DNA of 64,000 nucleotides from Streptomyces cyaneus (GTDB taxonomy: Bacteria > Actinomycetota > Actinomycetes > Streptomycetales > Streptomycetaceae), in NCBI RefSeq assembly GCF_004028635.1, contig NZ_RQJW01000005.1, positions 660,982 through 724,981 on the forward strand, read 5' to 3'. Position 1 is the stretch's first letter; every line of letters begins with the position of its first letter. Below are positions 59,952 to 64,000 of this stretch, piece after piece. The notes below the pieces were generated by a model. The model was not told the origin of the DNA. It saw only the letters and a program-made list of their open reading frames with translations, and did no database searches. Made by a program: the position numbers and the translations under genes.

Positions 59952-61184
59952 ATGGGATCCTCCTCCCCCTTCCTCGGCCCGGCCGGCATCCGGCGCGATC
60001 TGGGTCAGCTGCCGTGCAGCGGGTGGCCGGTGCGCCCCGGTAAGAAGTCGGCCTTCGAGTACACGGCCGCCGAGCTGTTCATCCGCTACCAGTTCGGCCA
60101 GTGGTTCCCCGCGCAGTACAAGCCGGCGCTCGGCTGCGCGGTCACCTGGCAGCTGGACTATCTCTTCTGGTCGTACGACGCCGAGCGGTTCTCGCCCGAG
60201 GTGGCGGCGATCCTCAAGTACATGCGGACGGACTTCGTGAACGCCTCGACGCTCCGCCAGATGGAAACCTTCCGCAAGGCCCGGGAGAGCGGCAAGCTCA
60301 CCGAGCGCATGCTGGAAAACGCGATCGGGTTCATCAAGGGCTTCCGCAAACCCGACATGTGCGGGATCACCGGCTCGACCGACCCCGCCCGCATCGAACT
60401 GGTCGAGGTCAGCACCGAGGGCCAGCTCGCCCCGACCCGCAAGGAACTCCAGGAGAAGATCGCCCAGTTACGCACCCAGGTCGTGCCGCCCGCGATGGCG
60501 GAGATCCTGGCGCGCGCCCTCCAGGGCCGCTACACGGCAGCCACCCGGGGCATCGAGGTGGCCGCCTCCCCCTTCCGCCCTTCCCTCCGCGTCTGCCCCC
60601 TTCCGGTGCCGAGCGTGAAGGTCAAGGACATGAAGGGAAACCAGGTCAAGGGGCCCTTCGGCAACGACGTGACCCGCCCACTGCGCTACGACTGGATCTG
60701 CTTCGAACCGACCTTCGCCGACCCGTCCGGCACCGGCGAGGACGGCCTGGTCCTGTACCACATCCACACGATCTCCCTGGAGGAACTGCAGCAGTACAAG
60801 GTCCCCCCGGAGCTCCTTCGCGACGCCCAACAGATCGTCCAGCGCTGGTACACCGAACGCCGTGGCCCCCAGCTCCTCCCCGAGCTGCTCCCGGTATGGA
60901 CGAAGTACGAGCGCACCTTCGACGACGACACCATGCGCCTCTTCGCCTACGGCGCCGCCGGCCTCGTCGCCATCCTGGCCCTGGCCAGTCTCTACGGCAT
61001 CGCCGCGCTGACCACCGCGGCACTGGCCGGCGGCGCCGCAGCCGGCTCAGCGGTGCTGGAACCGCAGTTGATCGGCTTCGTGGCGGCACTCGGGACGATC
61101 AGTCAGGTCACGTCGGACGCGACGGAGGCCGCACAGGCATTGAGTGGCTTCGCGCAGGCGGGGCTGGCACAGGGCAGGAAGTGA
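59952..61184 (+). CDS. Unknown protein with hydrophobic C-terminal segment (second of a two-gene unit)
   Basis: 410 aa from ATG. It begins with a Gly/Pro loop and FEYTAAELFIRYQFGQWFPAQ-type aromatic helices; Cys residues are in SGWPVRP and CGIT contexts. The body is soluble. The C-terminus (about 330-400) is Ala/Gly/Leu-rich and hydrophobic (YGAAGLVAILALASLYGIAALTTAALAGG), enough for two membrane passes or a pore hairpin. It starts 12 bp after the 810-residue gene, so they form one unit. No homologue recognised. Confidence 0.75.
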   Translation: MGSSSPFLGPAGIRRDLGQLPCSGWPVRPGKKSAFEYTAAELFIRYQFGQWFPAQYKPALGCAVTWQLDYLFWSYDAERFSPEVAAILKYMRTDFVNASTLRQMETFRKARESGKLTERMLENAIGFIKGFRKPDMCGITGSTDPARIELVEVSTEGQLAPTRKELQEKIAQLRTQVVPPAMAEILARALQGRYTAATRGIEVAASPFRPSLRVCPLPVPSVKVKDMKGNQVKGPFGNDVTRPLRYDWICFEPTFADPSGTGEDGLVLYHIHTISLEELQQYKVPPELLRDAQQIVQRWYTERRGPQLLPELLPVWTKYERTFDDDTMRLFAYGAAGLVAILALASLYGIAALTTAALAGGAAAGSAVLEPQLIGFVAALGTISQVTSDATEAAQALSGFAQAGLAQGRK

Positions 61185-61187
61185 CCT

Positions 61188-61230
61188 GAGGCTGTCCGGG
61201 AGCCGCCATCGGCAGCCCCTGGACAGCCTC
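61188..61230. terminator. Shared terminator hairpin between convergent genes
   Basis: GAGGCTGTCC (61188-61197) pairs with GGACAGCCTC (61221-61230); it follows the 59952 gene and borders the stop of the GNAT gene on the other strand. Confidence 0.65.
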
Positions 61231-61793
61231 TAAGCGCGTTCGAGGACGAACTCCAACTCGGACTCCCCCGAATCCTCGCCGAGCGGCACGGTCACTCCGC
61301 TCGGCACGAACCCCACCTTCCTGTAGAACCGCAGCGCCCGCCCGTTCTCCTCGTGCACGATGAGCCGCACCCGCTCCGCACCCCGCGCCCATGCCCACTC
61401 CAGGGCGGCGTCGAACAGGACCTCGGTCAGCCCGTTCCCCCGCTCCTCGGGCCGCACGAACACAGCGACGACATGCCCCTGCTTCCGCTCCACCGGAAGC
61501 CCCGCCCAGTCGTTCGTCCCCGGCTCCTCGACGAGCACGGTCAGCGTCCCGACCCACCGCCCGTCCGGCCCTTCGGCGATGATGGTCTGCGCCTTCTCGG
61601 CACCCTCGCAGGCCCCCGCGGCCCGCTCCTGCCAGAAGGAGTCGGGCTGGGCCACGGCCTCCTCATAGGTCGTCAGATAGGCGATCGGCGCGACCGGATC
61701 CCGCAGCGCGGCAAGCCGCAGCTCCTTCGCGGCGGGCCACTCGTCGGCACGTATGGACCGGATGACGTAGGCCCCAGGGTTCATGGTGCTCAT
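61230..61793 (-). CDS. GNAT-family N-acetyltransferase
   Basis: 187 aa from the ATG at 61793; an ATG nine bases on and a longer upstream start are also possible. GNAT fold with VVAVFVRPEERGNGLTEVLF (acetyl-CoA loop with RGNGL replacing the usual RGxGxG/A) and ALRFYRKVGFVPSG at the end. The substrate is unknown. Confidence 0.88.
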   Translation of the reverse strand: MSTMNPGAYVIRSIRADEWPAAKELRLAALRDPVAPIAYLTTYEEAVAQPDSFWQERAAGACEGAEKAQTIIAEGPDGRWVGTLTVLVEEPGTNDWAGLPVERKQGHVVAVFVRPEERGNGLTEVLFDAALEWAWARGAERVRLIVHEENGRALRFYRKVGFVPSGVTVPLGEDSGESELEFVLERA

Positions 61794-61879
61794 GACGGCC
61801 ACCGTAGTACCCGGGTACGACATCCCTCACCCGGAATACTGCCCACGGTCCTGTCCTGGCCGATCCCACAACCCGCACG

Positions 61880-63151
61880 ATGGACCACGTGAACCATGTG
61901 CCGGAAGAGCGAGCGACGACGGAACCCCTCACCCAGCACGTCCAGCGCATCAGCCGCCGCATACGCGCCTTCGACCACCGCCACCCGCTCGTCTGGGACC
62001 TGCACCTCACCGGCTTCTGGGTGACGGCGGCCCTGATCGACTACTCCGGCGGCGGCTGGCTCAACGTGGCCCGCGACCGCGACAACCCCGGTTGGCTGAT
62101 CCTCACCCTGAGCCTCGGCCTCTCCGTCCCCCTCCTCCGGCGCCGCACCCACCCCCGCGCCGCACTCCTCGCCATCGCCCCCTTCGCCCTCGTCAACGCC
62201 TGGACCGGCGCCGCCCTTCAAGCGTTCCTGCTCCAACTGCTCGTCGTCTTCCACATCGCCCTGCGCCGCCCCTCACGCAATCTGTGGTGGGCGACGGCCC
62301 TGATCACCACACCCGTCGCCGTGCTGGCCGCCCGCCACCCGCAGGGCAGCCCGGACCGCGACATCGTGCCCGTGCTGATGTCCATCGCCGTGGCGGCAGC
62401 CATCGGCATCACCGTCCGCACCCGCCGCGAGCACACCGAGGCCCTCGAGGACCGCGCCCGACGCCTGGAGATCGAACGCGACCAGCAGGCCCAGCTCGCC
62501 GCAGCGGCCGAACGCGCCCGCATCGCCCGAGAGATGCACGACATCATCGGCCACAACCTCTCCGTCATCACCGGCTTGGCCGACGGCGGCCAGTACGCGG
62601 CCGCCAAGTCCCCGGAACGCGCCGCCCAGGCCCTGCAAGCCATAGGCACCACCAGCCGCCAGGCCCTCGGCGAACTACGCCGACTGCTCGACGTCCTACG
62701 CGAGGAGAACCACTCCCACGAACCCCACCCCGACCTGACCCCCCAACCCACGCTCACCGACCTCGACCAGCTCATCAACGGCGTACGCGCCGCAGGCCTC
62801 CCCGTCACCACCACCACCCACGGCACCCCCACCCTCCCCCCGGGCCGCCAGCTCACGGTCTACCGCGTCCTCCAGGAGGCCCTCACCAACACGCTCAAAC
62901 ACACCGGCCCCGGCACCACGGCGGCCATAGAGCTCTTCTACGAGGAGAGGGGCGCCGTCACCGCGACAGTCACCGACACCGGCAGTGGCGGCCCCGCCCC
63001 CGGCGCCGCACAGTCCACGGGCGGCCGCGGCCTCCCCGGAATGCGCGAGCGAACGGCCCTGTACGGCGGCACACTTGAGGCCGGCCCACGCCCCCACCCC
63101 GAACAGGGCTGGCGCGTCCACCTGCACCTCCCGGAGGAAACCCAGCAGTGA
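61880..63151 (+). CDS. NarL-type sensor histidine kinase
   Basis: 423 aa. About four to five N-terminal membrane segments with little extracytoplasmic sequence, suggesting membrane or intramembrane sensing. A dimerisation domain (HisKA_3) with His220 in REMHDIIGHNL follows, then HATPase_c (QEALTNTLKHT, DTGSGG, GRGLPGMRER). Stop and regulator start overlap (GTGA). The signal is unknown. Confidence 0.93.
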   Translation: MDHVNHVPEERATTEPLTQHVQRISRRIRAFDHRHPLVWDLHLTGFWVTAALIDYSGGGWLNVARDRDNPGWLILTLSLGLSVPLLRRRTHPRAALLAIAPFALVNAWTGAALQAFLLQLLVVFHIALRRPSRNLWWATALITTPVAVLAARHPQGSPDRDIVPVLMSIAVAAAIGITVRTRREHTEALEDRARRLEIERDQQAQLAAAAERARIAREMHDIIGHNLSVITGLADGGQYAAAKSPERAAQALQAIGTTSRQALGELRRLLDVLREENHSHEPHPDLTPQPTLTDLDQLINGVRAAGLPVTTTTHGTPTLPPGRQLTVYRVLQEALTNTLKHTGPGTTAAIELFYEERGAVTATVTDTGSGGPAPGAAQSTGGRGLPGMRERTALYGGTLEAGPRPHPEQGWRVHLHLPEETQQ

Positions 63152-63825
63152 CCACCGTCCTCATAGCCGACGACCAGCCCCTCCAGCGCTTCGGCTTCCG
63201 AATGCTCCTGGAGAGCCAGGACGACCTGACGGTCCTGGGCGAAGCCGCCAACGGCAGCGAGGCAGTCCGCATGACCGCGGAGCTGACCCCCGACGTGGTC
63301 CTGATGGACGTCCGCATGCCCGGCCTGGACGGCATCGAGGCCACCCGCCGCATCACCACCGCCGGCGACCGCACGCGGGTCCTGATCCTCACCACGTTCG
63401 ACCTCGACGAGTACGCCTACGCCGGCCTCCGCGCAGGCGCCTCCGGCTTCCTCGTCAAGGACGCCCAGCCGGAGGAACTCCTCTCCGGCATCCGCGCGGT
63501 GGCCACGGGCGACGCGGTGGTGGCCCCCAGCCTGACCCGCCGCCTCCTCGACGCATACGCCCACCATCTGCCGACGCAAAACCCGTCCGGCGGCCCGGAA
63601 CCCACAACCCTGGACCCCCGCCTGACCGCCCTCACCGACCGCGAACGCGAAATCCTCACGGTGATCGGCCAGGGCTGGACCAACACGGAGATAGCCACCC
63701 GCCTCCATCTGGCCGAGTCGACGGTGAAGACCCATGTGGGCCGCATCCTCGCGAAGACGGGCTCACGGGACCGAATTCAGGCGGTAATCCTGGCGTACGA
63801 CACAGGCCTGGTGAAGCCGTCCTAA
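63148..63825 (+). CDS. NarL/LuxR-family response regulator
   Basis: 225 aa from a GTG overlapping the kinase stop. Receiver domain with DD at 8-9, phospho-acceptor Asp54 (VLMDVRMPG) and Lys in FLVKDAQ. LuxR helix-turn-helix at about 160-220: LTDREREILTVIGQGWTN, then HLAESTVKTHVGRIL. It acts with the preceding kinase. Targets are not evident nearby. A bidirectional terminator follows. Confidence 0.95.
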   Translation: MTTVLIADDQPLQRFGFRMLLESQDDLTVLGEAANGSEAVRMTAELTPDVVLMDVRMPGLDGIEATRRITTAGDRTRVLILTTFDLDEYAYAGLRAGASGFLVKDAQPEELLSGIRAVATGDAVVAPSLTRRLLDAYAHHLPTQNPSGGPEPTTLDPRLTALTDREREILTVIGQGWTNTEIATRLHLAESTVKTHVGRILAKTGSRDRIQAVILAYDTGLVKPS

Positions 63826-63831
63826 AACGCG

Positions 63832-63863
63832 AAAAGGCCCACACCGTAAGGTGTGGGCCTTTT
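63832..63863. terminator. Bidirectional rho-independent terminator
   Basis: AAAAGGCCCACACC (63832-63845), GTAA loop, GGTGTGGGCCTTTT (63850-63863). T tracts on both strands serve the response regulator gene (plus) and the rRNA operon (minus). Confidence 0.9.
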
Positions 63864-63873
63864 CTCAAAATTT

Positions 63874-63992
63874 GTTCGGCGGCGTCCTACTCTCCCACAG
63901 GGTCCCCCCTGCAGTACCATCGGCGCTGTAAGGCTTAGCTTCCGGGTTCGGAATGTAACCGGGCGTTTCCCTCACGCTATAACCACCGAAAC
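63874..63992 (-). rRNA. rrf: 5S ribosomal RNA
   Basis: The reverse complement begins GTTTCGGTGG and ends GACGCCGCCGAAC, with the conserved internal blocks CGCCCGGTTACATTCCGAAC and GGAAGCTAAGC. About 119 nt, terminal stem intact. It is the last gene of an rrn operon whose 16S and 23S genes lie beyond the right edge. Confidence 0.97.
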
Positions 63993-64000
63993 ACTATGAA

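Noticed and set aside
1..63870. tRNA genes, integrases or transposases
   Set aside because: No cloverleaf with conserved GGTTCGAATC-type loop and no recombinase motif was noticed, so no formal mobile element is called despite the 15-bp repeat.

Overview
The window is a high-GC actinobacterial chromosome segment, almost certainly Streptomyces. GTG and TTG starts are frequent and RBS motifs are GGAGG-like. It carries a mycothiol synthase, an XRE/DUF5753 regulator with DUF397 partners, many secreted hydrolases, a PHO-box-controlled pst operon and a 5S rRNA gene at the right edge. From memory, not from a search, the core gene order matches S. coelicolor SCO4157 to SCO4126 in reverse, with insertions and losses.

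Layout. 0-3.7 kb: membrane-anchored HtrA-type protease without a PDZ domain, plus an OmpR-type two-component pair (a PepD/MprAB-like stress module) with 11-bp direct repeats upstream. 3.8-10 kb: accessory secreted functions. These are two paralogous small membrane proteins flanking an unrecognised exported protein, a pectate lyase-pectinesterase fusion, a frameshifted S33 peptidase pseudogene and an exported beta-carbonic anhydrase. 11-12 kb: a decay zone with an ABC-exporter remnant and an orphan C-terminal tail. 11.8-16.2 kb: a DUF2993 lipid-binding protein, then an overlapping pair, a KAP-family P-loop NTPase and an Hsp70-like ATPase. The pair is bracketed by a 15-bp direct repeat and is the best candidate here for an undescribed system.

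16.4-22.7 kb: secreted 5'-nucleotidase, mshD, and a GntR/ABC-2 operon with a perfect 16-bp-arm operator. 22.9-35.2 kb: a phosphate/polyphosphate cluster (ppk, CHAD protein, Nudix hydrolase, pstSCAB, DUF47 protein and Pit transporter), interrupted by a lipoprotein, a tiny ORF and a CsoR regulator with its operator. 35.2-35.7 kb: four copies of an exact 112-bp-period tandem repeat.

35.8-49.8 kb: mixed single genes. These are an FAD oxidase lipoprotein, PAP2 phosphatase, SLT/NlpC wall hydrolase, trypsin-like protease, two DUF397 loci, PIG-L deacetylase, SDR/TetR pair, esterase/OhrR-like pair and an S53 peptidase.

50.1-57.3 kb: a six-gene type IV secretion-like membrane cluster. Its layout is the one I recall as cmdABCDEF of S. 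coelicolor. A VirB4-like ATPase is present and the VirD4-like protein has lost its P-loop. It is followed by two large unrecognised genes (57.5-61.2 kb). The window ends with a GNAT gene, a NarL-type two-component pair, a bidirectional terminator and the 5S rRNA gene of an rrn operon entering from the right.
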